From NORP240 sp942492445 (lineage in GTDB: Bacteria; Pseudomonadota; Gammaproteobacteria; Pseudomonadales; Pseudohongiellaceae), in the NCBI GenBank assembly GCA_942492445.1, contig CALOEW010000027.1:1-13595 (forward strand): a stretch of 13,595 nucleotides of DNA, read 5' to 3'. Numbering within the stretch: the first letter of the stretch is position 1; every line of letters begins with the position of its first letter. Below, piece by piece: positions 7,063-13,595 of the stretch. The notes beneath the pieces are model-generated. The model searched no databases and had not been told where the DNA came from. It saw nothing but the letters and a program-made list of their open reading frames with translations. Position numbers and translations under genes: made by a program.

Positions 7063-7091
7063 ATTATAATGGAACTGAGGTGCCAGGTGGG
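7063..7091 (-). promoter_or_regulatory. Candidate promoter of hisI-hisE(-tatABC)
   Basis: In the 111-bp gap between ubiB and hisI the minus strand carries a perfect TATAAT (7063-7068), with a start expected near 7056 and a leader of about 50 nt. The region 17 bp upstream (CCCACC) is a poor -35, so an activator or a weak promoter is possible. TGGCAC lies in the spacer, but the -12 partner of a sigma-54 promoter is missing. Confidence 0.4.
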
Positions 7092-7114
7092 TCGCGGGGC
7101 CTCTCATCCCCAAG

Positions 7115-8752
7115 TCAATCCTTGGGTAACAGCAGCCACAGCCCGCCAAGCCCCAGCAGCAGGGTTGCCACGGGCAGGCCGGAAAGGGCTGCCCCGAGGG
7201 TGGGATGAGCTGACAGCAGTGCAGCCAGGATTAATACGGATCCCGTCAGAAAAGCACTTTTTCGACGCTTTTCCCGTCTTATTTCCGCAAGATCCTGTTG
7301 ATTACGAAGGCTGTTGTTGATTTTCCGCAACTGCCGGACTTCCCTCACTGCATCGATTGAGAGTTGAGGCAGGTCCGGCAGCTGATCGATCCAGTCTGGA
7401 ATATTCTCCCGGAGGCGGGTGAACAGTGACAACGGGCTGAGTCGACGGGCATTCCATTTTTCCAGGTAGGGCAGCGCGGTTTTCCACAAGTCCAGCTCCG
7501 GGTACAGCTGGCGACCCAATCCTTCAACGTTGAGCAGTGTTTTCTGAAGCAGGACCAGGGACGGCTGCACTTCCATGTTGAACCGACCCGCGGTGCGAAA
7601 CAGCTGTACCAGCAGCTGCCCGAAGGATATGTCCTTGAGCGGCTTTTCGAAAATCGGTTCGCAGACTGTGCGCATGGCGGCCTCAAATTCCGTTACCCGG
7701 GTTTCCGCGGGCACCCAGCCGCATTCCACATGCAATTCCGCTACCTTGCGGTAATCCCGTTTGAAGATGGCCAGCAGATTACGGGCCAGGTAGAGCTGGT
7801 CTGCGGGGCTGAGAGAGCCGATTATGGCGCAGTCGATGGCGATATACTGAGGCCGGTCCGGGCGGTCCGGATTGACAAAAATATTGCCTGGATGCATGTC
7901 AGCGTGGAAAAAACTGTGCTCGAACACCTGGGTGAAGAAAATCTCCACACCGGTTTCTGCCAGCTTTTTCAGGTCCACCTTGCGGGCCTGCAGGGCTGCT
8001 ATGTCGGCTACCGGTACTCCGTAGATGCGCTCCATGACCAGCAGGTTACGGCGGCTGTATTCCCAGTAGACCCGGGGTACGTAGAGAACCTCCGATGTCT
8101 GGAAATTGCGACGTAGCTGGGTGGTGTTGGCACCCTCCGCCAACAGGTTCAATTCATCGAAGATGACCTTCTCGTAGTCATCAATCACCTCCACCGGGCG
8201 CAGGCGTTTGCCGATGGGGATGCGGTTTTCAATAAGGATTGCCAGCCACTTCAACAGGGTCACGTCGGCACGGATGGTCTTCTCTATACCGGGCCGGATC
8301 ACCTTGATAACCACTTCCTCGCCGGAAATAAGCGTGGCCGCATGGACCTGGGCGATGGAAGCGGAAGCCAGGGGTTCCAGGCTCAGTTCGCTGAACAGGT
8401 CACTGGCATCGGTGCCCAGTGACGCACTGATCAATTCCCTGATTCCGGGAGATCTGAATGGCGGTACGTTGTCCTGCAGCCCCTGCAGGGCATCCGCCAG
8501 TCGGGGTTCCAGAAAATCACGGCGGGTGGACAATAGCTGTCCAAACTTGATGTAGATGGGGCCCAGCTCTTCCAGTGCCAGTCGCAGGCGCGCATGTCGG
8601 CCCAGCTTCCTGGCCTCATGGAAGGTCCAGGGCAGGCCGTGGAACCACAGGAACAGTTTGATGAAAAACGTACCACGCCCTCGCAGATAGTCTCCCAGCC
8701 GGTATTTTGCCGCGACATTCAGGATTTTGAGCAGGCGTATGAAATGTGGCAC
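7115..8752 (-). CDS. ubiB: Ubiquinone biosynthesis ATPase/kinase-like protein UbiB
   Basis: UbiB is a membrane-associated atypical kinase (ADCK/ABC1 family) with ATPase activity, required for making ubiquinone; it is thought to help move or present lipid intermediates to the Ubi complex. It has 545 residues. The family KxGQ motif is KFGQ (69-72), the Ala-rich loop is PLASASIAQVHAA (127-139), and Lys150 in VVIKVIRPG is the nucleotide-binding lysine. The loop HADMHPGN is at 283-290, and the metal-binding Asp307 is in IDCAIIGS. The C-terminus ends in two hydrophobic helices that anchor it to the membrane. Start is GTG 8752, 12 bp after ubiJ, with no obvious ribosome-binding site, so coupling is likely. 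One oddity is that Gly of the DFG-type motif is replaced (Asp-Cys-Ala). Confidence 0.96.
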   Translation of the reverse strand: MPHFIRLLKILNVAAKYRLGDYLRGRGTFFIKLFLWFHGLPWTFHEARKLGRHARLRLALEELGPIYIKFGQLLSTRRDFLEPRLADALQGLQDNVPPFRSPGIRELISASLGTDASDLFSELSLEPLASASIAQVHAATLISGEEVVIKVIRPGIEKTIRADVTLLKWLAILIENRIPIGKRLRPVEVIDDYEKVIFDELNLLAEGANTTQLRRNFQTSEVLYVPRVYWEYSRRNLLVMERIYGVPVADIAALQARKVDLKKLAETGVEIFFTQVFEHSFFHADMHPGNIFVNPDRPDRPQYIAIDCAIIGSLSPADQLYLARNLLAIFKRDYRKVAELHVECGWVPAETRVTEFEAAMRTVCEPIFEKPLKDISFGQLLVQLFRTAGRFNMEVQPSLVLLQKTLLNVEGLGRQLYPELDLWKTALPYLEKWNARRLSPLSLFTRLRENIPDWIDQLPDLPQLSIDAVREVRQLRKINNSLRNQQDLAEIRREKRRKSAFLTGSVLILAALLSAHPTLGAALSGLPVATLLLGLGGLWLLLPKD

Positions 8753-8764
8753 GAGATTCTACAA

Positions 8765-9529
8765 TTACTCTCGGGGAGCCTGACAGTGACGGTCCACGCC
8801 TGCACTGAGCTCCTGAACCCGGGCATGCAGCCGGTCCAGTCGCAGCCGCAACTCATCCATTTCGCAGTCAAAGGCCTCCACCTGATTGCGGGGTGGTACC
8901 AGGCGGCTTTCTTCATGCAGGTATTCATCCAGATTGCGCCGGGTGCTGTCGGCAGCCTGTCGAGTGAAGGATTTAAGGCTATCTATCAGTTGTTCCAGTC
9001 CGTGGGTTGGAACGTCGCCGATGACCCGGGACAGGGGCTCCTGCCAGTCAATCCGCATGGTCTTGAAAAGATGGTATACGGATTGCACGAACTCCACATC
9101 GCCACTTATCTGAAGTGCCGGGTCGACCAGCGGCCGTTCTGCCTCGCGCTCGATTAGCAGGCGCAGCAGAGTCAGGGCAGAACCGCTGATCCTGGCATCC
9201 GCTTCAGCGGACCCTGCCTCGGTGACGGGGCCGGCTGGCGGCGGTTCGTTGCGAGCATTACCATCGTTTTCAACAGGAGCCTGGTTGTCGTGGTGGTGCC
9301 CGGCTGACAAGTCACCTGCAGGCAATTCGGGAGGATCGAAACCAAGGGTCACGCTGGCCCGATATAAATGGATGTAGATGTCCAATTCCGGTGCCGTAAC
9401 CTGCAGCCACAGAACCTTTCCACAATGCTGCGAAATTCCCTCGGCGAGCTTCTGGTCCTGAGCGATACAGCGATTCACCAGGGATTCAAAGGGCAACAGC
9501 AGGTTTGAGGGCCGGACAGGCTTCAACAT
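8765..9529 (-). CDS. ubiJ: Ubiquinone biosynthesis accessory factor UbiJ (SCP2 domain)
   Basis: UbiJ binds hydrophobic ubiquinone intermediates through an N-terminal SCP2 lipid-binding domain and, with UbiK, supports the soluble Ubi complex. From ATG 9529 it has 254 residues: SCP2-like strands in 1-64 and 110-150, then a helical part ending in a coiled coil with heptad-like EMDELRLRLDRLHARVQEL (about 224-242). I chose this ATG because MLKPVRPSNLLLPFESLVNRCI resembles family starts and AAGGG lies upstream; the frame continues upstream to 9664 but overlaps ubiE. Residues 65-109 form a Pro-, Asp-, His- and Glu-rich insertion that splits the SCP2 domain, making it longer than the roughly 200 residues usual for UbiJ. 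Its place between ubiE and ubiB supports the call. Confidence 0.85.
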   Translation of the reverse strand: MLKPVRPSNLLLPFESLVNRCIAQDQKLAEGISQHCGKVLWLQVTAPELDIYIHLYRASVTLGFDPPELPAGDLSAGHHHDNQAPVENDGNARNEPPPAGPVTEAGSAEADARISGSALTLLRLLIEREAERPLVDPALQISGDVEFVQSVYHLFKTMRIDWQEPLSRVIGDVPTHGLEQLIDSLKSFTRQAADSTRRNLDEYLHEESRLVPPRNQVEAFDCEMDELRLRLDRLHARVQELSAGVDRHCQAPRE

Positions 9530-9572
9530 TGTAGGCACCCTTGCGTGCATTCGAGACCGGTTGCGTGAGGCA

Positions 9573-10346
9573 TCAACTGGCGCTTCCGACCGGCCTGAAG
9601 CCAAGATGAATGGCACAGACCCCACCCATGATGTTGTAATAGCGGTTATCGGTGAAACCGGCATCCGCCATCATGTGTTTTAGAGTTTCCTGGTCCGGGT
9701 GCATGTGGATGGACTCCACCAGGTAGCGATAGCTGTCGCTGTCGCCGGCCACCAGTCTGCCAGCCATGGGCCAAAGCCCGGAATAAGCGTCGTAGGCTCT
9801 GCTGATCAGCGGGTTGGTGGGCCTGGAAAATTCCAGCACAAGTACCCGGCCTCCTGGTTTCAGGGTTCGGTACATGGACCTCAGGGCGGCATCCTTGTCC
9901 GTGACATTGCGCAGGCCGTAGGCAATGCAGATGCAATCAAAACTGTGCTCGGCAAAGGGCAGGGATTCCGCATTCACCTGGCTGAAAAGAATATTGCTAC
10001 CGGCACCTTTGTCGATTATCCGGTTTCGACCCACACTCAGCATGCTGGCATTGATGTCGGCCAGAATAACCCGGCCTGATTCTCCCACCAGACGGGCAAA
10101 TCTGATACTCAGATCGCCGGTACCTCCGGCCAGGTCCAGAATCGTCTGACCAGGTCGTACCGCACTCAATTCAATGGCAAAGCGCTTGATAAGCCGATGG
10201 GTACCCAACGACATGATGTCGTTCATGACATCGTACCTGCTGGCGACAGAGTCGAATACAGCGGCTACCAGACCCTTTTTTTCCTCTTTCGGTACAGCTC
10301 GGTACCCGAAATGGGTCGTTTCGTTGCTTTCTGGTGTTTCGGACAT
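9573..10346 (-). CDS. ubiE: Ubiquinone/menaquinone C-methyltransferase UbiE
   Basis: UbiE is the SAM-dependent C-methyltransferase that methylates the benzoquinol ring in ubiquinone synthesis (and demethylmenaquinol in menaquinone synthesis where present). It has 257 residues. It has the family signature YDVMNDIMSLGTHRLIKR (38-55), the SAM-binding motif ILDLAGGTGDL (69-79), GLRNVTD, and the late motif KPGGRVLVLEFSRP. The C-terminal GGVCAIHLGFRP is standard. I chose ATG 10346 because MSETPESNETTHFGYRAVP fits family N-termini; the upstream extension to 10565 lies inside the DUF971 gene. It starts 4 bp after the DUF971 stop with no visible ribosome-binding site, so its translation probably depends on ribosomes finishing that gene. 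It is first of the ubiE-ubiJ-ubiB set. Confidence 0.97.
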   Translation of the reverse strand: MSETPESNETTHFGYRAVPKEEKKGLVAAVFDSVASRYDVMNDIMSLGTHRLIKRFAIELSAVRPGQTILDLAGGTGDLSIRFARLVGESGRVILADINASMLSVGRNRIIDKGAGSNILFSQVNAESLPFAEHSFDCICIAYGLRNVTDKDAALRSMYRTLKPGGRVLVLEFSRPTNPLISRAYDAYSGLWPMAGRLVAGDSDSYRYLVESIHMHPDQETLKHMMADAGFTDNRYYNIMGGVCAIHLGFRPVGSAS

Positions 10347-10350
10347 GAAA

Positions 10351-10782
10351 TCACGATTGCCCGTTCGGCGGGTCTTCCGGTTTGAGAGGCACAATACTAA
10401 CCACCTGGGTTCCGGGAGGCAACGGCTCCCGCGAAGCCCCCGCTGCACGCAACCGGTCAAGGTATTCTGACCAGTATCTGTGCTGGTGCTCACCCAGTTC
10501 CCAAAGGTAGTCCCAGCTGTAGATCCCGGAGTCATGGCGGTCGTCGAACAGCAGGCGGACAGCATAGTTTCCGGTCGGCACCAGGGCGGTAATTCTGACG
10601 TACTTCTTGCCCGTCTGCAGGATTTCCTGTCCTTTACCGTGGCCCCGGACTTCCGCGGACGGTGAATAGACCCGCAGGTATTCAGCGGACAGCTCGAACG
10701 AAGTACCCTCCGGGTAGATCAGCTCCAATATTCCGGATTTCTTGTGCAGGCGAATATCGCTGGGGATGTTGGTGGAGGTCAT
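10351..10782 (-). CDS. DUF971 (GBBH-like N-terminal domain) protein
   Basis: A 143-residue protein of the DUF971 family (PF06155), the stand-alone form of the N-terminal domain of gamma-butyrobetaine hydroxylase. The family's specific function is not known to me. Visible hallmarks are IRLHKKSGILELIYPEG at the start, the LSAEYLRVYSPSAEV core, and the conserved HDSGIYSWDYLWELG motif (about 83-97). A polar tail follows. No signal peptide or membrane helix is present. The cysteine/histidine zinc-site residues of the eukaryotic hydroxylase domain are not obvious, although His83 and neighbouring residues are kept. It sits between hslU (8 bp) and ubiE (4 bp), a position I recall as conserved in related bacteria. 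That suggests an operon member but does not define its role. Confidence 0.88.
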   Translation of the reverse strand: MTSTNIPSDIRLHKKSGILELIYPEGTSFELSAEYLRVYSPSAEVRGHGKGQEILQTGKKYVRITALVPTGNYAVRLLFDDRHDSGIYSWDYLWELGEHQHRYWSEYLDRLRAAGASREPLPPGTQVVSIVPLKPEDPPNGQS

Positions 10783-10790
10783 GGTCCGGG

Positions 10791-12128
10791 TCAGAGAATA
10801 AAACGGCTCAGGTCTTCGTCTTTGGCCAGTTCGCCCAGCTGTTTGTCCACATAGGCTGCATCCACCACCAGCTCGCTGTTGTCGCCCACCGCAACATCGG
10901 CCGCGGAGTAGGATATTTCTTCGAGCAGGCGCTCCATTACCGTGTGCAGGCGGCGGGCTCCGATATTTTCGGTGCGTTCGTTCACCTGCCAGGCGGTTTC
11001 CGCGATTCGAGTGATTCCGTCGTCGGTAAACCTGATCTGCAGATCCTCGGTGGCAAGCAGTGCCCGGTATTGTTCGGTCAGAGAAAAATCCGGTTCTACC
11101 AGGATACGTTGAAAGTCCTCGGTAGTCAGGGGATCCAGCTCGACGCGGATCGGTAATCTTCCCTGCAGTTCCGGGATCAGGTCCGAAGGCTTGGAAAGGT
11201 GGAATGCACCGGAAGCGATAAACAGAATGTGATCGGTTTTGACACTGCCATACTTGGTGGATACCGTTGAACCCTCTATGAGAGGCAGCAGGTCTCTTTG
11301 CACACCTTCCCGGGAAACAGTGCCGGAACCCTGCTCGTGCCGGGTAGTGACCTTGTCTATCTCGTCGATGAACACGATGCCTGTCTGTTCTGCGGCAGTC
11401 ACTGCCCGGTTCTTGATCTCGTCTTCGTTGACCAGCTTGGCGGCTTCTTCCTCCTTGATGGCCTTGAGCGCCTGTTTGACCGTCATGCGGCGGGATTTCT
11501 GTTTACCGGAACTTAGGTTTGAGAACATGCTGCGCAGCTGACTGGTCATGTCTTCCATTCCCGGTGGGGCCATGATTTCAAAGCCCGCCGTCGATTCGGT
11601 CAGCTTGATCTCTATCTCCTTGTCGTCCAGTTCGCCTTCCCGGATTTTCTTACGGAACATCTGACGGGTCGCAGACTGCCCCGGTTGTTCGCCCTCCTGA
11701 CCGGTATCCCGAGCCTGGGGCAGTAATACGTTCAATACCCTTTCTTCGGCCAGATCTTCGGCCCGATGTTGAACCTTCTTGATTTCCTCCTCGCGCAACA
11801 TTTTTACCGACACGTCGACCAGATCACGAATGATGGACTCGACGTCTCGCCCTACGTAGCCCACTTCAGTGAACTTGGTCGCCTCCACCTTGATAAACGG
11901 GGCATGGGCAAGCTTTGCCAGCCGACGGGCAATTTCAGTCTTTCCCACGCCGGTGGGGCCGATCATGAGTATGTTTTTGGGAGTGACTTCGTTCCTGACA
12001 GCTTCGGGCAGTTTCATGCGTCGCCAGCGGTTACGCAGCGCGATGGCGACAGCCCGTTTGGCGGCGTCCTGGCCGACAATGTGCTTGTCCAGCTCCGAAG
12101 TGATTTCTCTGGGGGTCATGGTGGACAT
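10791..12128 (-). CDS. hslU: ATP-dependent protease ATPase subunit HslU (ClpY)
   Basis: HslU is the AAA+ unfoldase ring that feeds proteins into the HslV peptidase in the cytoplasm. It has 445 residues, the family length. Motifs are TPREITSELDKHIVGQ at the N-terminus, Walker A GPTGVGKT (57-64), the substrate-gripping pore loop GYVG (90-93), a variable I-domain (about 110-240), Walker B with VFIDEIDK near 255-262, and sensor 2 in ENIGARRLHTVME. The last residues EDLSRFIL are the tail that docks into and activates HslV, as in E. coli. ATG 12128 has AAGG upstream; ATG 12119 is an alternative that would remove three residues. hslV ends 33 bp upstream and both share the heat-shock promoter. Confidence 0.98.
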   Translation of the reverse strand: MSTMTPREITSELDKHIVGQDAAKRAVAIALRNRWRRMKLPEAVRNEVTPKNILMIGPTGVGKTEIARRLAKLAHAPFIKVEATKFTEVGYVGRDVESIIRDLVDVSVKMLREEEIKKVQHRAEDLAEERVLNVLLPQARDTGQEGEQPGQSATRQMFRKKIREGELDDKEIEIKLTESTAGFEIMAPPGMEDMTSQLRSMFSNLSSGKQKSRRMTVKQALKAIKEEEAAKLVNEDEIKNRAVTAAEQTGIVFIDEIDKVTTRHEQGSGTVSREGVQRDLLPLIEGSTVSTKYGSVKTDHILFIASGAFHLSKPSDLIPELQGRLPIRVELDPLTTEDFQRILVEPDFSLTEQYRALLATEDLQIRFTDDGITRIAETAWQVNERTENIGARRLHTVMERLLEEISYSAADVAVGDNSELVVDAAYVDKQLGELAKDEDLSRFIL

Positions 12129-12161
12129 GTTACGGCTACCTTGGTCGCTTCCCGTGTCGGA

Positions 12162-12704
12162 TCAGGACAGGGACAATTCTTCGATGGTGTGATACTGGTT
12201 GGTGTAGACGCAGATTTCACCGGCTATTTCGAGGCTCTGTTCGACTATGGTACTGGCGTCCAGGTGGGTATTGCGATACAGCGCCCGGGCTGCGGACAGG
12301 GCATAGGGTCCTCCGGATCCGATTGCCATGATCGAGTCCTCGGGCTCGATAACGTCGCCATTACCGGTAATGATGAGCGACGCCTCCCGATCGGCTACTA
12401 TCAGCAGGGCCTCCAGTCGTCTCAGGGCCCGTTCAGTGCGCCAGAGTTTGGCCAGCTCGACGGCCGCTCGAGTCAATTTTCCCCGGTGCTTTTCCAGTTG
12501 TTCCTCGAATCGCTCGAACAGGGTGAAGGCATCTGCTGTGCCACCTGCAAACCCGGCGATGACTTTGTCATTGTAGAGACGTCGGACCTTTCGGGCATTT
12601 CCCTTCATCACGGTGTTGCCCTGCGATACCTGTCCGTCACCTCCGATTACCACTTTGTCGTCGCGACGGACGGAAACGATCGTCGTTCCTCGGTATTGTT
12701 CCAC
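12162..12704 (-). CDS. hslV: ATP-dependent protease peptidase subunit HslV (ClpQ)
   Basis: HslV is the proteasome-related threonine peptidase that forms a double hexamer capped by HslU. It has 180 residues. The catalytic N-terminal threonine is in TTIVSVRR; here it follows a six-residue leader MEQYRG that must be removed, instead of only Met as in E. coli. Conserved stretches are GGDGQVS, NTVMKGNARKVRRL, AGFAGGTADAFTLFE, SLIITGNGDV, AIGSGGPYA and TIEELS near the end. Start is GTG 12704, with GGAG six bases upstream. It is the first gene behind a sigma-32 promoter and the partner subunit hslU follows at once, so the pair is expected to rise at high temperature. Confidence 0.98.
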   Translation of the reverse strand: MEQYRGTTIVSVRRDDKVVIGGDGQVSQGNTVMKGNARKVRRLYNDKVIAGFAGGTADAFTLFERFEEQLEKHRGKLTRAAVELAKLWRTERALRRLEALLIVADREASLIITGNGDVIEPEDSIMAIGSGGPYALSAARALYRNTHLDASTIVEQSLEIAGEICVYTNQYHTIEELSLS

Positions 12705-12758
12705 GTTGCTCTCCAGACCAGATTAATAAAGGCACGCGTGACGCATCAGTTCCCACGG

Positions 12759-12770
12759 CCTGCCGGCAGG
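12759..12770 (-). repeat. Palindrome in the hslVU leader
   Basis: CCTGCCGGCAGG is a perfect 12-bp palindrome that can form a short GC-rich hairpin in the roughly 107-nt hslV leader. No T tract follows, so it is not a terminator. The E. coli hslVU leader also carries a stem-loop affecting message stability; equivalence here is only inferred. Confidence 0.4.
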
Positions 12771-12817
12771 GGCAATCCTGACTTTCCGGGAAGTTGACGC
12801 CAGACAAGAGTAGTTAA

Positions 12818-12843
12818 ATGGGGCGGACCCGGGAGATTTCAAG
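12818..12843 (-). promoter_or_regulatory. Sigma-32 heat-shock promoter of hslVU
   Basis: The minus strand carries CTTGAA (12838-12843), a 14-bp spacer, and CCCCAT (12818-12823) followed by TTA. Both hexamers match the RpoH consensus exactly, and the spacing is within the allowed 13-17 bp. The -35 box lies just past the stop of the SPOR gene. Predicted start is near 12811, giving a leader of about 107 nt before the hslV GTG. Confidence 0.88.
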
Positions 12844-12848
12844 CGTAT

Positions 12849-13508
12849 TCAGCGGGCTGCCAGGGGAAAACTGCTGATATCGTTGCGCAGCAGCAGCGAT
12901 CTGACCTGGTTGAGCTGCGTCGAATTAACGTAGGGACCTGCCTGGACCAGGTGCAGAATGCGCCCACCGCTGACTGTTGCCTGCCTGATAGTGGCGTTGA
13001 CACCCAGTTCCTCCAGCATGCCAACCTGCCGCTGGGCACTGCTCAATTGTTGAAAGGCACCAACCTGCAGTAATCGATTACCGTTACTTGCCGTTTCTGA
13101 ACCGGGTTCCGGCTCCTGTACGTCGATTTCCAGTTCCAGGGGGACCGGCGTGGCGTCCACCGCGACTTCATAATCCTGCAATTCCTGGTAAAAGCTCAGG
13201 CCCGGTGTGCCGTTGTCGGCAGTTTCTGCAATGTTCTGCGTAGACTCTGTCGGTTCGCTATGCTGTTCTTGCACCGGGGCCGGGGGTGCAGCCTGTGCCG
13301 CCGCCGAAGGCGCACTCACAACCCGTTGCGGCGTTTGTGTCTGCAGGGGGGGTACACGGCCGGAGAGATATAGGAGAAAGCAGACGAATATGCCCACGGC
13401 AATGCCGGTCACCAGCCCCGTGAATAGCAATGTCCATGCCGGTGGCGCGTCCAGCGCGCGTTTTTCCAGGACCGGTTCGGGCCTGATTTTCGCAAAATCC
13501 TGAACCAT
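12849..13508 (-). CDS. SPOR-domain membrane protein (FtsN-like)
   Basis: A single-pass inner-membrane protein with a periplasmic peptidoglycan-binding SPOR domain, of the kind found beside hslV in pseudomonads. From ATG 13508 it has 219 residues. A short cytoplasmic N-terminus with KIRPEPVLEKR is followed by one membrane helix (about 25-48, WTLLFTGLVTGIAVGIF). A Pro-, Ala-, Gln- and Glu-rich linker (50-144) leads to a C-terminal SPOR domain (145-219) with RLLQVGAFQQLSSAQRQ and HLVQAGPYVNSTQLNQV. Such proteins bind denuded glycan strands at the septum. The ATG is preferred over a GTG at 13577, whose extra residues are unconserved; neither has a strong ribosome-binding site. The layout is FtsN-like, but SPOR proteins vary, so a role in division is inferred. 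Its transcript may read into hslV in addition to the heat-shock promoter. Confidence 0.85.
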   Translation of the reverse strand: MVQDFAKIRPEPVLEKRALDAPPAWTLLFTGLVTGIAVGIFVCFLLYLSGRVPPLQTQTPQRVVSAPSAAAQAAPPAPVQEQHSEPTESTQNIAETADNGTPGLSFYQELQDYEVAVDATPVPLELEIDVQEPEPGSETASNGNRLLQVGAFQQLSSAQRQVGMLEELGVNATIRQATVSGGRILHLVQAGPYVNSTQLNQVRSLLLRNDISSFPLAAR

Positions 13509-13595
13509 CGATAGCCGGCCAGCAGCGACGAGGATCCTTCCCCCGACATGGCTGACCTGATTTCCCCGTTTCTGCACAACTACAACAGGTATCGG

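Noticed and set aside
7075..7092. Sigma-54-like promoter (TGGCAC with a TTCCA partner) upstream of hisI
   Set aside because: The -24 box is perfect, but the required GC of the -12 box (TTGC) is CC here, and a TATAAT box explains transcription better.
11766..12797. Long plus-strand open frame of 343 codons opposite hslU and hslV
   Set aside because: It is antisense to two strongly conserved genes, shows no family resemblance and begins inside hslU; it is a shadow of GC-rich coding sequence.
13548..13595. Possible start of a divergent plus-strand gene (MADLISPFLHNYNRYR) running off the window
   Set aside because: Only 16 codons are visible, it lies within the possible GTG-extended SPOR reading frame on the other strand, and no well-placed ribosome-binding site or family match is visible.
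1..13595. CRISPR array, tRNA/rRNA genes, prophage, defence or biosynthetic cassette
   Set aside because: No direct repeat series, no tRNA-like folds noticed, and every sizeable gene belongs to a known housekeeping family.

Overview
This 13.6 kb window comes from a gammaproteobacterial chromosome. Every protein I could identify is a housekeeping gene of that class. The block SPOR protein-hslV-hslU-DUF971-ubiE-ubiJ-ubiB-hisI-hisE-tatA-tatB-tatC has the same order I recall from Pseudomonas aeruginosa, where a pha (polyhydroxyalkanoate) cluster sits between the DUF971 gene and ubiE. That cluster is absent here. The species cannot be named from sequence alone. It looks like a Pseudomonadales/Cellvibrionales-type relative rather than an enteric bacterium, since hisI and hisE are separate genes and lie next to tat.

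Layout. Positions 1-783 (+) hold the 3' part of thiI, broken by about five small indels. Positions 937-2761 (+) hold typA/bipA, broken by two further indels near 1452 and 1526. The gene pair pip (prolyl iminopeptidase, 2935-3894) and dtd (D-aminoacyl-tRNA deacylase, 3920-4351) follows on the + strand. A 147-bp palindromic MITE-like element (4349-4495) separates dtd from the convergent minus-strand genes. Everything from 4524 to 13508 is on the minus strand. In transcription order this is: SPOR/FtsN-like protein, hslV, hslU (ATP-dependent protease), a DUF971 protein, ubiE, ubiJ, ubiB (ubiquinone synthesis), hisI, hisE (histidine synthesis steps 2 and 3), and tatA, tatB, tatC (twin-arginine translocase).

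Regulation visible in the sequence. There is a textbook sigma-32 heat-shock promoter (CTTGAA, 14 bp, CCCCAT) in front of hslVU. A perfect TATAAT lies in front of hisI. A terminator-like nested hairpin separates hisE from tatA, and a 10-bp perfect hairpin lies between tatA and tatB. Small gaps or overlaps (hslU/DUF971 8 bp, DUF971/ubiE 4 bp, ubiJ/ubiB 12 bp, hisI/hisE 8-bp overlap, tatB/tatC ATGA overlap) indicate translational coupling.

I see no CRISPR array, tRNA, rRNA, phage, toxin or defence cassette, and no evidence for a new multi-gene system. The most interesting items are the palindromic element whose terminal repeat supplies the dtd stop codon, the RNA hairpins in the tat operon, and a low-complexity insertion in UbiJ. 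The indels confined to the first 1.53 kb most likely reflect poor sequence quality at a contig end rather than true gene decay.
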